Shown here: positions 43,101 to 51,771 of the stretch, one piece after another
Layout of the letters: the number at the start of each line of letters is the position of its first letter
Numbering within the stretch: position 1 is the first letter of the stretch
NCBI RefSeq assembly: GCF_001637205.1
Contig: NZ_LVJH01000058.1
Location: forward strand, 1-64,000
Direction: 5' to 3'
Source of the DNA: Paenibacillus glacialis
Lineage (GTDB): Bacteria > Bacillota > Bacilli > Paenibacillales > Paenibacillaceae
DNA: 64,000 bases
Program-made: the position numbers and the translations under genes
The notes under the pieces: generated by a model
What the model was told of the DNA's origin: nothing
The model's database searches: none
Seen by the model: only the letters and a program-made list of their open reading frames with translations

Positions 43101-44687
43101 CTGCACTGGCTTCTTATAACGATCCAGTGTTATACCCTTAATCGGCTCGGAGTCAAGAGTTGCACCCGATGTAACTGCGGAAGCTTTCACCGTAACGGTT
43201 AACGGTATAGACTCACTCACGGGTGAGCCCGTTGTACCGCTTATTGTAAAAGTTAACGTGTTGGATAAGGCCTCTCCAGTAGCTTGAATAGACAATCCGC
43301 TTGGTAGCCCCGTTATTGTATAATCTGCATCAGTAAGAGGTCCCGCCTTCACCGTTCCCGTAGTTAAATGGATAGAGAATGATCCAGTAGCCTTTGAAGG
43401 CTCCGTCATGCTTAGTGTATTCGATAATACCTCCCCCTTCACTTTGGGCGTATTATTATTTAGCGTGATACCACTTACAATCTTCGAATCATCATAAGCT
43501 CCGGAAATAACCGCTGATTTCTTAATGATCACATTCAAAGGAACCTCTGATGTGACATCATCATTGGCTGTACCTCCAAGTGTAAATGTGATGGTATTGT
43601 TAATCGCATGTCCGACCGCTTCTGTTACATGAATTCCTGTTGGTAGTCCTGTAACCGTATAGTCATTTGATAATAATGTACCATCCTTGACTGTACCAGT
43701 CGTCATCACTACAGCAAACTGATTGTCAGTTGCGCTTAACTCCCTCATTGTTTCCATCTGAACGCTATTGTTACTTATGTCCGCACTGAGCGACAGTGGA
43801 GTAAGATACGAAGCATTTCGAGGCACTGTTAAGGTCGCTAATTTCGCTTCCTCAAAATCATTGCCATTATCCTGACTATTCCAACCATTTCCATAGAATT
43901 CTCCTGCATTCTTCACCAGTGCGCTCACTTTGGTCATGTTGCTCGGATCTAACGCGTAACGTACGATTGCTTTTTGAGCCGAGTTCGCAGGGGCTGCCTT
44001 AGAGCCATAAAAGCTCTTTGCCCCGCCATATCCTACAAAGTCGACAAGTGATGTCACTAGATCTGGTTGGGTTGGATTGTTAACATCTAATCCAGTAGTA
44101 CTAGAGACTAGTGCGACTTTACCGTCTTTATTACTCATTTCAATCGCTCCCACAACATCTGGAGATGGTAATGTCGGACGTTGCAGTGATGAATCCAACT
44201 CCGCCTCCTGAATTAAATAATACCCTCTAGCAGGTATCATTCCTGACAGCGGCGTAACATCCCACGAATTACTGTCTGAACTGCTTGTACTTGCAGCATA
44301 TTGTACGGACCAGTCCTTCAAATCTACTGCTGCATCCGTTGGATTATATAGCTCGATGAAATCATGCTGGTAGAGTGCATCCTTATTCTGACTCCCACCA
44401 CCAAATATCTTACTAATGACAATCGATTGGTTCAGACCATAATTGATGGGAAATTCATCAAGCAAATCTTGATCAAGATATGTAGCAGCTAGCACAGTAA
44501 GAGGGTCTTGTACTTGGTTGCCCTCACTTTTCAATAGGGGAGTCAGAACGACTTGATCCATATCCGTAGCCTTTACGAGCTTACTGTTGAATCCCAACAT
44601 AGATGCAGATGGGTTTAAAATGACGGCTATCGTAAGCACCAATGTTATTTTCTTTATCCACGATCTTTTACGTCCTAGGTATGACAT
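40155..44687 (-). CDS. SLH-anchored surface protein with lamin-tail and DUF2252 domains
   Basis: 1510 residues, exported (signal ITLVLTIAVILNPSASMLG). A lamin-tail domain (about 65-240; IVISKIFGGGSQNKDALYQH, then LYNPTDAAVDLKDWSVQYA) is followed by two Ig-like repeats ending in K(A/S)AV(T/I)SGA. DUF2252 (about 540-960) contains IEGDAHVANVGYYDD and VFDLNDYDGAY; this family has a kinase-like fold. A cadherin-like repeat (SGAVSPEFDENKLSYTASVN), a Gly/Asn-rich linker and a further beta domain precede three SLH domains (from about 1325) that bind secondary cell-wall polymer. The ribosome binding site is TTGGAGG. Confidence 0.88.
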   Translation of the reverse strand: MSYLGRKRSWIKKITLVLTIAVILNPSASMLGFNSKLVKATDMDQVVLTPLLKSEGNQVQDPLTVLAATYLDQDLLDEFPINYGLNQSIVISKIFGGGSQNKDALYQHDFIELYNPTDAAVDLKDWSVQYAASTSSSDSNSWDVTPLSGMIPARGYYLIQEAELDSSLQRPTLPSPDVVGAIEMSNKDGKVALVSSTTGLDVNNPTQPDLVTSLVDFVGYGGAKSFYGSKAAPANSAQKAIVRYALDPSNMTKVSALVKNAGEFYGNGWNSQDNGNDFEEAKLATLTVPRNASYLTPLSLSADISNNSVQMETMRELSATDNQFAVVMTTGTVKDGTLLSNDYTVTGLPTGIHVTEAVGHAINNTITFTLGGTANDDVTSEVPLNVIIKKSAVISGAYDDSKIVSGITLNNNTPKVKGEVLSNTLSMTEPSKATGSFSIHLTTGTVKAGPLTDADYTITGLPSGLSIQATGEALSNTLTFTISGTTGSPVSESIPLTVTVKASAVTSGATLDSEPIKGITLDRYKKPVQADEVRKATLTQRIKEANAYYNNTDNKSYKYGVNGMAGTSAAFYRGTPYMYYQDLGSVISLPKSWKDLTNVKTWIEGDAHVANVGYYDDKFGNIVFDLNDYDGAYIAPFYLDLLRMTSSLYLTRDAENLAVTDAEIRVMAKVMLDQYMKSLESLVGNNNKNTAASKLDMNTVSDGFTKTLMVKLEKKTQLDHLIKWTVPTSDKKHSTGVLNVAGKADKYRLPTATERAEVELNWQQYVGTITQDFANARLAENANYFTIKDVAVRIYQGLGSIGSLRYNVLIEGPTASHDDDIILDVKQAFQPDMFDNPVEAQTTPYGTFPGGDGAKVKTAYETMSLDAEGFLGYFESETRSFFVHKISLYKGDYEDAPGGVFKTKENLVDYVSYISKAYAFAHARSAESKDDTFERSVLDQVYKDDQKWNNFQTELLNLGEDYYNQVKSDYSLMKQDMIDGKLIDVAVLKGLTISGAVSPEFDENKLSYTASVNKDVASIDVTATALDSKATIKIKGVTNTSGTPKTIALSTGANVIDVVVTAQDETTNKTYTITVTRQAGEGGNGDGNGNNGGNNGNNGNNVTNGSGSATTSKPKEELNLSNVVINAEKFQSSVAALQASGQKDQNLVFDAPNNNNKDINIQLPLAVLEQASKVMPKLVLTFNTGVGSYSLPIQAINFTMLAKEIGVPTATSTISIHISQVTGQKGNAVQASLKAAGLNAISAPIEFTIQAEANGKKVEITDLGNRYVPRVIPYASNENVNQLVVVRLNADGSVSVIPATFVSGKATIYSQSNSIFVVAHTQSRTFTDISKHWAKAEIELLAGKRIIQGTSTQTFSPDKSMTRAEFTVMLANAMALKDNASSGSFLDVSAAAWYAGAVGAANQAGIITGFADGGFHPDKAITREQMAVMIVKAAELSGRPLHPSQGSEIVSVFKDVSQISAYAQASVEACREAGIIKGDANGAFSPKAAVTRAQAAVMFKQLLQAIQFIN

Positions 44688-44822
44688 ACTAAACCTCCAA
44701 ATGTTATATTAAATCTAATTTTATGTTAGAAGTGTATTCGGAAGATTTGCGTATTGTAAAATCTATTACAACTACACATAGAAATGTAAGAAAGTGATAA
44801 GAAGATATGAAAAAAGAAAAAG

Positions 44823-44853
44823 GGGAAGAACGCAGCTTAGCGCTCTGCTTCCC
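44823..44853 (-). terminator. Terminator after rsiV
   Basis: GGGAAG(CAG) and CTTCCC arms with a GCAG/CTGC inner pairing, followed on the minus strand by CTTTTTCTTTTTTC. Confidence 0.65.
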
Positions 44854-44921
44854 TTCCCTTACTTACTCGCATGATGATTATCAGTTGATATCATACACTT
44901 AATATAACTACCACTTAAAGA

Positions 44922-45800
44922 TCAATTAATATACGTATTGCTAACCAGAGCATCAGCAATGACATCTGTTGGAATGACGAATTCTACAACACCCATATAG
45001 CCCGGAGCTACATCATATTTATTAAAAGATATAACCAATTGACCTTGATCGTTGATGTAGAAATCTTGATCTTTATTTATATGCTCAAACTCATCGACCA
45101 GACCATCATCTGGTTCTTCCGTTGAAACCCAATAGAACTGATTCTCATCTGCTTTCATTTGTGCTCGCATCTGATCTTTAATATTCTCACTTATGATGCT
45201 GATGTATCGATCATCCTTGAATAACATAGGTAGACTCAGTAATATTTGATTCTTCTTGTCTATCGTATCGTGCTTCATCGTTGTTGACGATGAAGCTACG
45301 GTATTTACTACGTATCTACCGATTGCCAGTATATCATCGTTGTCTGTCTTCACTTCGAACCCTGTATCTACCCCTAAATGACCATCTCCTGATTTCTTCA
45401 TAGATTCCATCTCAGCCTGAAACTCATCATATAACTTTTTGTTTTCTTCAAGATATCTTTCATTCAGATCAGATTCCAACTCTTTATTATCGAGGTTGGT
45501 AATCATCGGTACCTTGATGTCTGCATTATAGGTCTGTTCATCCACTTTATATTCTCTAAACGTCAGCACCTTAACAATACTGTCTACGCCAGGTATGGTG
45601 GAAAGGGCATTAGCAATGTTTGCATTGGCATTAATCCCAATCACGAAAAATATGGCTGCCGCACTGACGCCAGATATCCAATTGTAACGAATCCTGCGGT
45701 TCTTCCTTTTCTTTAAAGCATTGCCTACGATGAGATCCAATTCATCAGGAATAGGGACTTGTTTATAATCCTCTATTAATTTGTTCATCTTGTTATCCAT
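44922..45800 (-). CDS. rsiV: RsiV-like anti-sigma factor
   Basis: A 292-residue single-pass membrane protein. The N-terminal sigma-binding part (MNKLIEDYKQVPIPDELDLI) is followed by a transmembrane segment (VSAAAIFFVIGINANANIAN, about 45-65) and an extracellular DUF3298-type domain with ENIKDQMRAQMKADENQFYW and FNKYDVAPGYMGVVEF. In Bacillus, RsiV holds SigV inactive, binds lysozyme directly and is then cleaved to free SigV. The start is 1 base after the sigV stop with AAAGGAG. It is shorter and more divergent than Bacillus subtilis RsiV, but the layout agrees. Confidence 0.8.
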   Translation of the reverse strand: MDNKMNKLIEDYKQVPIPDELDLIVGNALKKRKNRRIRYNWISGVSAAAIFFVIGINANANIANALSTIPGVDSIVKVLTFREYKVDEQTYNADIKVPMITNLDNKELESDLNERYLEENKKLYDEFQAEMESMKKSGDGHLGVDTGFEVKTDNDDILAIGRYVVNTVASSSTTMKHDTIDKKNQILLSLPMLFKDDRYISIISENIKDQMRAQMKADENQFYWVSTEEPDDGLVDEFEHINKDQDFYINDQGQLVISFNKYDVAPGYMGVVEFVIPTDVIADALVSNTYIN

Positions 45801-45801
45801 T

Positions 45802-46308
45802 CTAATTCATCTCCTTTGAGGACTCTTCCATCAGTGTGACTCTTAATAACTGGAGTGCCTGATATAGCCTCGTCTTTACTGTATTTACGTTCTCATTTAA
45901 AATCTCTGCCACTTCCTCGATCTTCAAATCTTCGAAATATCTAAGTACGATGACATTTCGATACTTAAGAGGCAGCTCTTCAAGCGTTCTTTCTAAATCA
46001 ATATCTGGATATACGTCTTCCACACCAGAACTGTAAAATTCGAGCGCTTCTTCATCTACTAGTTGAACCCTTTTATGCTTCCTCAGGAAATCCAAAGAGG
46101 TATTCACTACAATTCTAAACAACCAACTCTTTACGGATTCAGGATTCTTCAGTAATCCTATAGATGTGAGAGCTTTATAAATAGATTCTTGCACAATATC
46201 TAATGCATCTTCTTTATTCTTTACATAGCTGTAAGCTAAACGGTATATGTTCTCTTTGTTATCCGTTATACAACGGGTAAGTAGCTTCTCTATATTCCTC
46301 TTGGTCAT
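45802..46308 (-). CDS. sigV: ECF sigma factor, SigV type
   Basis: A 168-residue sigma-70 group 4 factor. Region 2 is KSWLFRIVVNTSLDFLRKHK with the preceding core-binding DIVQESIYKAL, and region 4 is LPLKYRNVIVLRYFEDLKIE followed by VNTVKTRLYQAL. It lacks regions 1 and 3. It is encoded between an OatA-like gene and an RsiV-like gene, matching the sigV-rsiV-oatA lysozyme response module. It probably directs its own operon promoter upstream of oatA. Confidence 0.85.
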   Translation of the reverse strand: MTKRNIEKLLTRCITDNKENIYRLAYSYVKNKEDALDIVQESIYKALTSIGLLKNPESVKSWLFRIVVNTSLDFLRKHKRVQLVDEEALEFYSSGVEDVYPDIDLERTLEELPLKYRNVIVLRYFEDLKIEEVAEILNENVNTVKTRLYQALQLLRVTLMEESSKEMN

Positions 46309-46369
46309 GATCGAAATACCCTTCTTTTCTATAATGCATATTCTTGTATGATTAATAATTTACGTTCCC

Positions 46370-48307
46370 TCATCGCTTCTCCTCTTGTATAACTTTAGCT
46401 ACGAGTGATGCATAGAACTTCGCTCCCTCTCGTCGGAGATGAACGCCATCATCATAGAAGTAAGAATTGTGGCCTTCGCTTGAAGAATGCCAGTCTACAA
46501 TCATAGCATTGGGGAATTCTGCAGCTACTTTTGTAAGCAATGAGTTCACGGTATCTTGCCATTTTCTCGGAACACGAGTATTCACCAATACAATTTTCTG
46601 AACATCATCAAGTGAGCCAAGTAATTGTCGTAATTGTTTGGAGTTGAACGACCCATTCGTACCTAGATTAATGATCACCCGACTACCAAGTTTCCCATTA
46701 GCCCTAAGTTTATCGACCACTTCCTGTGCCTGTGACATCTGTCTGCCGACCTTACCGTCGATCACAATGCCTGGGAGCATTTCTTGCAGATAAGGAGCAG
46801 CGTCAAGAATAACGGAATCTCCTATCGCTGTTACTCCCTTTCCTGTTTCTTTTGTTTCTTTCAACTGAGCCTGGACTTCAGACTTCTTCGGCGGATCGAC
46901 TATTTCAGGGGTTTCAGGTTTCTCGGCTATGACAGGTTTGACGGATGGTTTCGCCGTTACCTCAATGACTGTCGAATCGTCCTTGTCTTTAGGATCCACT
47001 GGAGTAACCATAGGTTCAAACTTATCGTTTATAGCACTATGATCCGTACTCGCATCCACTGAAGCACTTTCCTCCACGGTGCTATTACAAGAAATAAACA
47101 ATACAACTAATGGGACCCATATCATCATGAAGACAGGTCGAATATTCACACGTAGACGTGTGCTTAATTTCTGCCGTAATCTTCTTAACAGTCCGTGTCG
47201 AATCGGTTCTTCAATGAACTTCCATGATAGTGCGGCTAGTAGAATACTAGCACCCAATTGAAGAAGAACACGGACGCCATCGAATCCACCGGTATCCACG
47301 GTAGGATTCGTTAGAATAATGACCGGATAATGCCATATGTAAATGCTATAGGACCGCACACCAATCCAACGCAAAGGCTTGCATCCCATAACTTTAGCTA
47401 GTCGGCTAGCTGGATGAGCGAGTACAGCGATGACAATCGCGGAGAGGATCGACAGAAGAACCAAACCACCATAATAAAGAAATTCTCCATACTCATTGGT
47501 CCGCCAAATCATCAGAATGATGACCAGTAGTCCGATTGCACCACTCAAATCAAGGATATTGCGAGACCTACGCGAAATTTCACGGGTCAAATTCTGACTT
47601 GGCCACGCGAAAGCGAGAGCGGCTCCAATCAGTAGAGCAAAGACCCTAGTATCGGTTCCGTAGTAGACCCGACTTGGGTCACTTCCCGGTTGATAGATCA
47701 ACGCCATAGCAAGAGCTGAGATAAATGCCCCTGCGAGTGTCATCACAATGAGTTTACCTCGCTGCCGTGCTAAGCGTAACCCTACAATAATAACCAACGG
47801 CCAAATCAAGTAGAATTGTTCCTCAATGGCCAACGACCACAGATGTCCAATAGGAGAAGGCGGCCCAAAGCTCTCGAAATAGGATACGTTGTGAAAAATG
47901 AGCCACCAGTTGTTGAAGTATAACGTCACAGATATAAAGTCACCTTGTAATGCTGCCAGTCGGGAACGATCGAACAAAAGAAGCCACAGTGCGGTGAACG
48001 CAAGCATAACGAACATGGCTGGCAATAACCGGCGCGCTCGTCTCATCCAGAAATCTTTAAGATCAAGTCGTCTGTCCTTTTGCCATCTTGAGACGATTTG
48101 ATCCGTGATGAGATATCCTGATAGAACAAAGAATATCCCGACACCCAAGAGCCCTCCTTGCGCCCATCCCAAGTCGAGATGATACGCGATGACTGCTATC
48201 ACGGAGAGTGCCCGAAGTCCATCTAATCCCGGCATATAACGTCTGCTCGGAATGGAATTATCAGTCTTTTGTGTACCATTCTCATATGTAATCTTCATTT
48301 CTTTCAT
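46370..48307 (-). CDS. oatA: Peptidoglycan O-acetyltransferase, OatA type
   Basis: 645 residues. The N-terminal acyltransferase_3 domain has about ten membrane segments (YMPGLDGLRALSVIAVIAYH, then FFVLSGYLITDQI and IGHLWSLAIEEQFYLIWPL). An extracytoplasmic linker leads to a C-terminal SGNH esterase-like domain with TAIGDSVILDA (Ser), NLGTNGSF (Asn) and the Asp-His pair DGVHL. It transfers acetyl to the C6 hydroxyl of muramic acid, giving lysozyme resistance. Here the gene comes first, 61 bp before sigV, unlike the Bacillus subtilis order. Confidence 0.88.
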   Translation of the reverse strand: MKEMKITYENGTQKTDNSIPSRRYMPGLDGLRALSVIAVIAYHLDLGWAQGGLLGVGIFFVLSGYLITDQIVSRWQKDRRLDLKDFWMRRARRLLPAMFVMLAFTALWLLLFDRSRLAALQGDFISVTLYFNNWWLIFHNVSYFESFGPPSPIGHLWSLAIEEQFYLIWPLVIIVGLRLARQRGKLIVMTLAGAFISALAMALIYQPGSDPSRVYYGTDTRVFALLIGAALAFAWPSQNLTREISRRSRNILDLSGAIGLLVIILMIWRTNEYGEFLYYGGLVLLSILSAIVIAVLAHPASRLAKVMGCKPLRWIGVRSYSIYIWHYPVIILTNPTVDTGGFDGVRVLLQLGASILLAALSWKFIEEPIRHGLLRRLRQKLSTRLRVNIRPVFMMIWVPLVVLFISCNSTVEESASVDASTDHSAINDKFEPMVTPVDPKDKDDSTVIEVTAKPSVKPVIAEKPETPEIVDPPKKSEVQAQLKETKETGKGVTAIGDSVILDAAPYLQEMLPGIVIDGKVGRQMSQAQEVVDKLRANGKLGSRVIINLGTNGSFNSKQLRQLLGSLDDVQKIVLVNTRVPRKWQDTVNSLLTKVAAEFPNAMIVDWHSSSEGHNSYFYDDGVHLRREGAKFYASLVAKVIQEEKR

Positions 48308-48348
48308 GGTAGTTCATTCCTTCGTCATCAGGTATCTTACGTTAGCAA

Positions 48349-48375
48349 GACGTGTGACTAATTAATAAAGTTCTG
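48349..48375 (-). promoter_or_regulatory. Candidate ECF (SigV-type) promoter of oatA-sigV-rsiV
   Basis: On the minus strand, GAACTTT is followed 14 bases later by CGTC (48352-48349; 17 bp from AAC), resembling the AAC...CGTC pattern of Bacillus ECF promoters. It lies about 42 bp from the oatA start. A related motif precedes the gene at 49653. Confidence 0.45.
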
Positions 48376-48528
48376 AATGACACATGGTAATAATAGGAAT
48401 GATATCCGATCGATTGGAAATCGTTATCTACAATGATTTATGAATGAATAATGGCACTCTAGAACAAGAAAATAGTTCTGGAATGCCATCGGCCTTTCTC
48501 CTACTTATTTCTGTGCCATGTGAATGGC

Positions 48529-49653
48529 TTAAGCATCTCCGTTCTTAACTTCTACATGCATCATGTCGGACACAAATGTAATCGGCACATATAACGTACC
48601 ATTCTTTATCATTGGAGCTGTGCCTAAAGCGACAGGTGTCATTTTGGCAAAGAAATACGAATCTTTACCTACGGTAACATTTGTCCAATGCGCACCCTTT
48701 TTCAATTCAGCAGAACGTGTCGCCTGATTCCACTTTATTTCATAACCTAAACCTTTCGCCACATCGCGTAAAGACACCATAGCGGTTCCTTTAGCATTCT
48801 TGAATGTAGCTGTTGTGTGTAAATCAAGCTGCGAGCTCACTTCTTGCGTAGGTACTACAGGTTTCGGATTTGGATTCAGATTGTCCGCAATGCTGAAATG
48901 GAATTCGGGATTCCCTGATGAGCCTGGTGCGATGCTATATTTGGGAAATAGAACGACTACCTCACCCTTTTCAATATAAAAACCTTGTTCTTCACTTATT
49001 CCTTTGAACTCCTCTTCGAAATAGTTCTCAGGATTCGCTTTGATCTTCGCAAATACACCAGCATTCACTTTTTCCTTAAAGTCGTCCCCCAACACATCCG
49101 ACAAGGTAACCCGTTGAGCTTCTTCCTTATTAAATACATTGTATGTATCTACACGAGGCATACCGGTTCCACCTGTTGCTCCTTGAGAAGTAACGACGAG
49201 GGACATCAAATTAGAAGGGTTACCTGTTCCATTTTCTTTTAAGCTATACACAATGGTTAGCTCATAAGGGCGATACTCGTAACCAGCTTTCTTAGCCTCT
49301 ACTGCCGCTTCATTTGCATCCTTTTCCCAAATCGCCAGGTCCTTCTGTGCGTGTGAAAGAATAATATCGTTCATCTGTTCCTGATACTTCTTATCCAACA
49401 TACCCACGATCTGTGGCACCTTAATATTTGTAACTAAGTTCTTAGTGTTGGATGTAAGAATCACTTCTTTCACTTGGATCCTTGTGTTCATCGGTACAGC
49501 TGTTATCGGAGCACTAATGACTACCTTTGTCTTTGTATCTACTGCATCAGCGAATGCCATTCCAGTCATAGGTAGAACGCTAGCGCTCACCCCTATAATT
49601 GTTGCACAACTGACTACACCTAACTTCAACATGTTAAAAGGACTTTTGTTCAT
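48529..49653 (-). CDS. Secreted RsiV-like (DUF3298) protein with copper-amine-oxidase-like domain
   Basis: 374 residues starting MNKSPFNMLKLGVVSCATII (GGAGAGTG eight bases upstream; 49671 is an extension), with a signal peptide ending near GMAFA. Residues 30-250 resemble the RsiV extracellular region: NIKVPQIVGMLDKKYQEQMN, VTLSDVLGDDFKEKVNAG and FPKYSIAPGSSGNPEF. The C-terminal 90 residues are a copper-amine-oxidase N-domain-like stalk module (MVSLRDVAKGLGYEIKWNQA). It has no sigma-binding part and no membrane anchor. It may be a secreted lysozyme-binding or sensing protein. Confidence 0.75.
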   Translation of the reverse strand: MNKSPFNMLKLGVVSCATIIGVSASVLPMTGMAFADAVDTKTKVVISAPITAVPMNTRIQVKEVILTSNTKNLVTNIKVPQIVGMLDKKYQEQMNDIILSHAQKDLAIWEKDANEAAVEAKKAGYEYRPYELTIVYSLKENGTGNPSNLMSLVVTSQGATGGTGMPRVDTYNVFNKEEAQRVTLSDVLGDDFKEKVNAGVFAKIKANPENYFEEEFKGISEEQGFYIEKGEVVVLFPKYSIAPGSSGNPEFHFSIADNLNPNPKPVVPTQEVSSQLDLHTTATFKNAKGTAMVSLRDVAKGLGYEIKWNQATRSAELKKGAHWTNVTVGKDSYFFAKMTPVALGTAPMIKNGTLYVPITFVSDMMHVEVKNGDA

Positions 49654-49710
49654 TGTATGTTCACTCTCCATCTAATGTATTAAGTGTGTTATTGCCTCAC
49701 TTACTAGGTA

Positions 49711-49738
49711 GACGTATAGAGAGTCACAAAAAGTTTTA
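49711..49738 (-). promoter_or_regulatory. Candidate ECF promoter of the secreted RsiV-like gene
   Basis: AAAACTTTTT then CGTC (49714-49711), with 18 bp from AAC to CGTC, on the minus strand about 58 bp before the start. It shares AACTTT and CGTCT with the motif at 48349. Confidence 0.4.
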
Positions 49739-49871
49739 ATATTTTTAAATTATTTATCCATTAAATATTTGACGAATTAAGCAACAGATAACTACCGATC
49801 TCATTCTTTGTTATAATGAAGACTACCTTTGTGAATGGTAACTATTATTTGTAGAAATTAGGTGTGAGCAT

Positions 49872-50654
49872 ATGAAGAATAAGAGCATTATTTTTTTCGA
49901 TATCGATGGTACCCTTCTGGATGATAATAAAGAGCTTCCCAAGTCTGCTGAACAAGCGATATTTTCTCTAAAAGAACAGGGTCATGAAGTAGCAATCGCT
50001 ACGGGCAGAGCCCCTTTTATGTTTGAAGACCTCCGTAAACAGCTTGATATTGATACCTATGTTAGTTATAACGGTCAATATGTCGTACTACGAGGAGAAG
50101 TCATTTATACAAATCCCCTTAACAGTGAGAGTCTGCACGATTTAACCCAAGAAGCGCTTCTTCATGATCATGCGATTGTCTACATGTGCCATGAAGATAT
50201 GAGAGCCAATGTACCGAATGATGAGTACGTGGCCAAGACCATCAGCACTTTCAAAGCGACAGTTATCCCCTCCCATGATCCTTTGTATTATAAGGAACGG
50301 AATATCTATCAAGCTTTGCTGATGTGCCGACCAGAGGAAGAATGCTTCTATGAGAAACAATTTCATGCCTTTAATTTCGTGAGATGGCATCTTAATGCAG
50401 TTGACGTCGTTCCAGCCGGAGGATGCAAAGCTAAAGGTATCCGTTATATAACGGACAGGCTAGGTATTGCTACAGAACATCAATATGCTTTCGGGGATGC
50501 ATTAAATGATGTAGAGATGTTATCTGCGATTCCTAATAGTGTAGCTATGGGAAATGGGATGCCTGAGGCGAAGCAAGCTGCGAAATATGTAACAAAATCC
50601 GTGGAGGAAGATGGTATTCTATACGGATTACGAATGCTCGGATTATTAAGTTAG
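49872..50654 (+). CDS. HAD-superfamily Cof-type phosphatase
   Basis: A 260-residue hydrolase of the Cof/YcsE type. Motif I is FFDIDGTLLDD (nucleophile Asp near residue 10), motif II is IATGR, and motif IV is FGDALNDVEML with GNGMPEAK behind it. The C2-type cap domain lies between. Such enzymes dephosphorylate sugar phosphates or cofactors such as FMN; the substrate cannot be assigned. Monocistronic with its own terminator. Confidence 0.88.
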   Translation: MKNKSIIFFDIDGTLLDDNKELPKSAEQAIFSLKEQGHEVAIATGRAPFMFEDLRKQLDIDTYVSYNGQYVVLRGEVIYTNPLNSESLHDLTQEALLHDHAIVYMCHEDMRANVPNDEYVAKTISTFKATVIPSHDPLYYKERNIYQALLMCRPEEECFYEKQFHAFNFVRWHLNAVDVVPAGGCKAKGIRYITDRLGIATEHQYAFGDALNDVEMLSAIPNSVAMGNGMPEAKQAAKYVTKSVEEDGILYGLRMLGLLS

Positions 50655-50690
50655 AGACTGTGCCGTCCTTTGGATGCATAGCGGAGCAAG

Positions 50691-50735
50691 AAAGGCTACC
50701 CAATCCGTCACTTTTGACGATAAGTAGCCTTTTTG
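50691..50735 (+). terminator. Terminator of the HAD phosphatase gene
   Basis: AAAGGCTAC (50691-50699) pairs with GTAGCCTTT (50724-50732), followed by T residues. Confidence 0.8.
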
Positions 50736-50853
50736 TTCATGCTAAATATGGACTGTTGAACAATCAAAAACCAACGAAGAAAAAAATTATCTTTTATAAC
50801 CTTCTACTCCTCTTATTCGCACTGTATCTATGGATCTATGGATTGTCCAACCC

Positions 50854-51756
50854 TTATAACAAATGTTTCAATTCATTTCTATATTCTTTGATCCTATGGA
50901 CTGTTGGAATCCTGATATGGTGTCGATTGTTTCGTTTATTCTGCTTCAGTGCCCTTAGGATAGGATAAGGAACCAGTAGCAACGTATGCAATACATGTAA
51001 ATCTCCTTTACTTAATGGACGTTTACTGTCGTAGTACTCTATCCAGCGCAACATTTCATATCCATGCCAAGCCAAATTTCGATGCAAGATATGAGAAAAA
51101 TCCTCCATACGCACATGTAAGGACGTATTATCAAAGTCAATCATATGCATAGATTCCGAGGTATCCAGAACGAGATTCGGATAATTATAATCCCCATGTA
51201 CAAATGCCATTCGCACCTCTTCATCGGCAATAGCTTTCAAGACTGTGGCGTTGTCTAGATTATTCAAGGCCTCATTACAAATCGACGTCATTAACTTCAT
51301 CTTCGGGTTGCCCTCAAGTAAGTTACGATCTGATGTAATATGTTCTTTCAGCTGGTTGTACCTAATTCTTTCTAAGGGAATATAAGGAGCATTAAAGCCA
51401 TCCGCTATGGAATGAAATTTGGTAAGCAGTCGAATACCTTTTTTGAAGTGATAGCTTCTGTGAAATCGTGGATGTTCACCCTTGACCCAGTTCGTAAGCA
51501 TGTAATGAACACCCTCTCTTGTAATCCAATAAGAGTGGCTTGATGTACAGAGTACCCTGGGGGAAAACCTAAAGCCATTTTGGGACAAATGAGCGAACAC
51601 TTGTGTAATGAAATGCATTTCTGCTTCTGTAATATTGTAACTTTTCAAACATAGGACACCGTGACTTCGTGTAGATATTTGGTATACATCGCGAACTTTT
51701 ACTTTTTTTATAATATGAATCCCATACTGTTGCTCAAGATCAGAAGTTAGACTCAT
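50854..51756 (-). CDS. CotS-family kinase-like spore coat protein
   Basis: A 300-residue protein of the CotS/CotI branch of the aminoglycoside-phosphotransferase fold. The catalytic-loop equivalent is FVHGDYNYPNLVLD and the metal site is MHMIDFDNTSLHVRMEDFSH. It starts SLTSDLEQQYGIHIIKKVKV. CotS-type proteins are assembled into the spore coat in Bacillales. It lies 16 bp behind a second family member, so the pair is one operon. Confidence 0.8.
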   Translation of the reverse strand: MSLTSDLEQQYGIHIIKKVKVRDVYQISTRSHGVLCLKSYNITEAEMHFITQVFAHLSQNGFRFSPRVLCTSSHSYWITREGVHYMLTNWVKGEHPRFHRSYHFKKGIRLLTKFHSIADGFNAPYIPLERIRYNQLKEHITSDRNLLEGNPKMKLMTSICNEALNNLDNATVLKAIADEEVRMAFVHGDYNYPNLVLDTSESMHMIDFDNTSLHVRMEDFSHILHRNLAWHGYEMLRWIEYYDSKRPLSKGDLHVLHTLLLVPYPILRALKQNKRNNRHHIRIPTVHRIKEYRNELKHLL

Positions 51757-51771
51757 CTCATATCACCTCAT

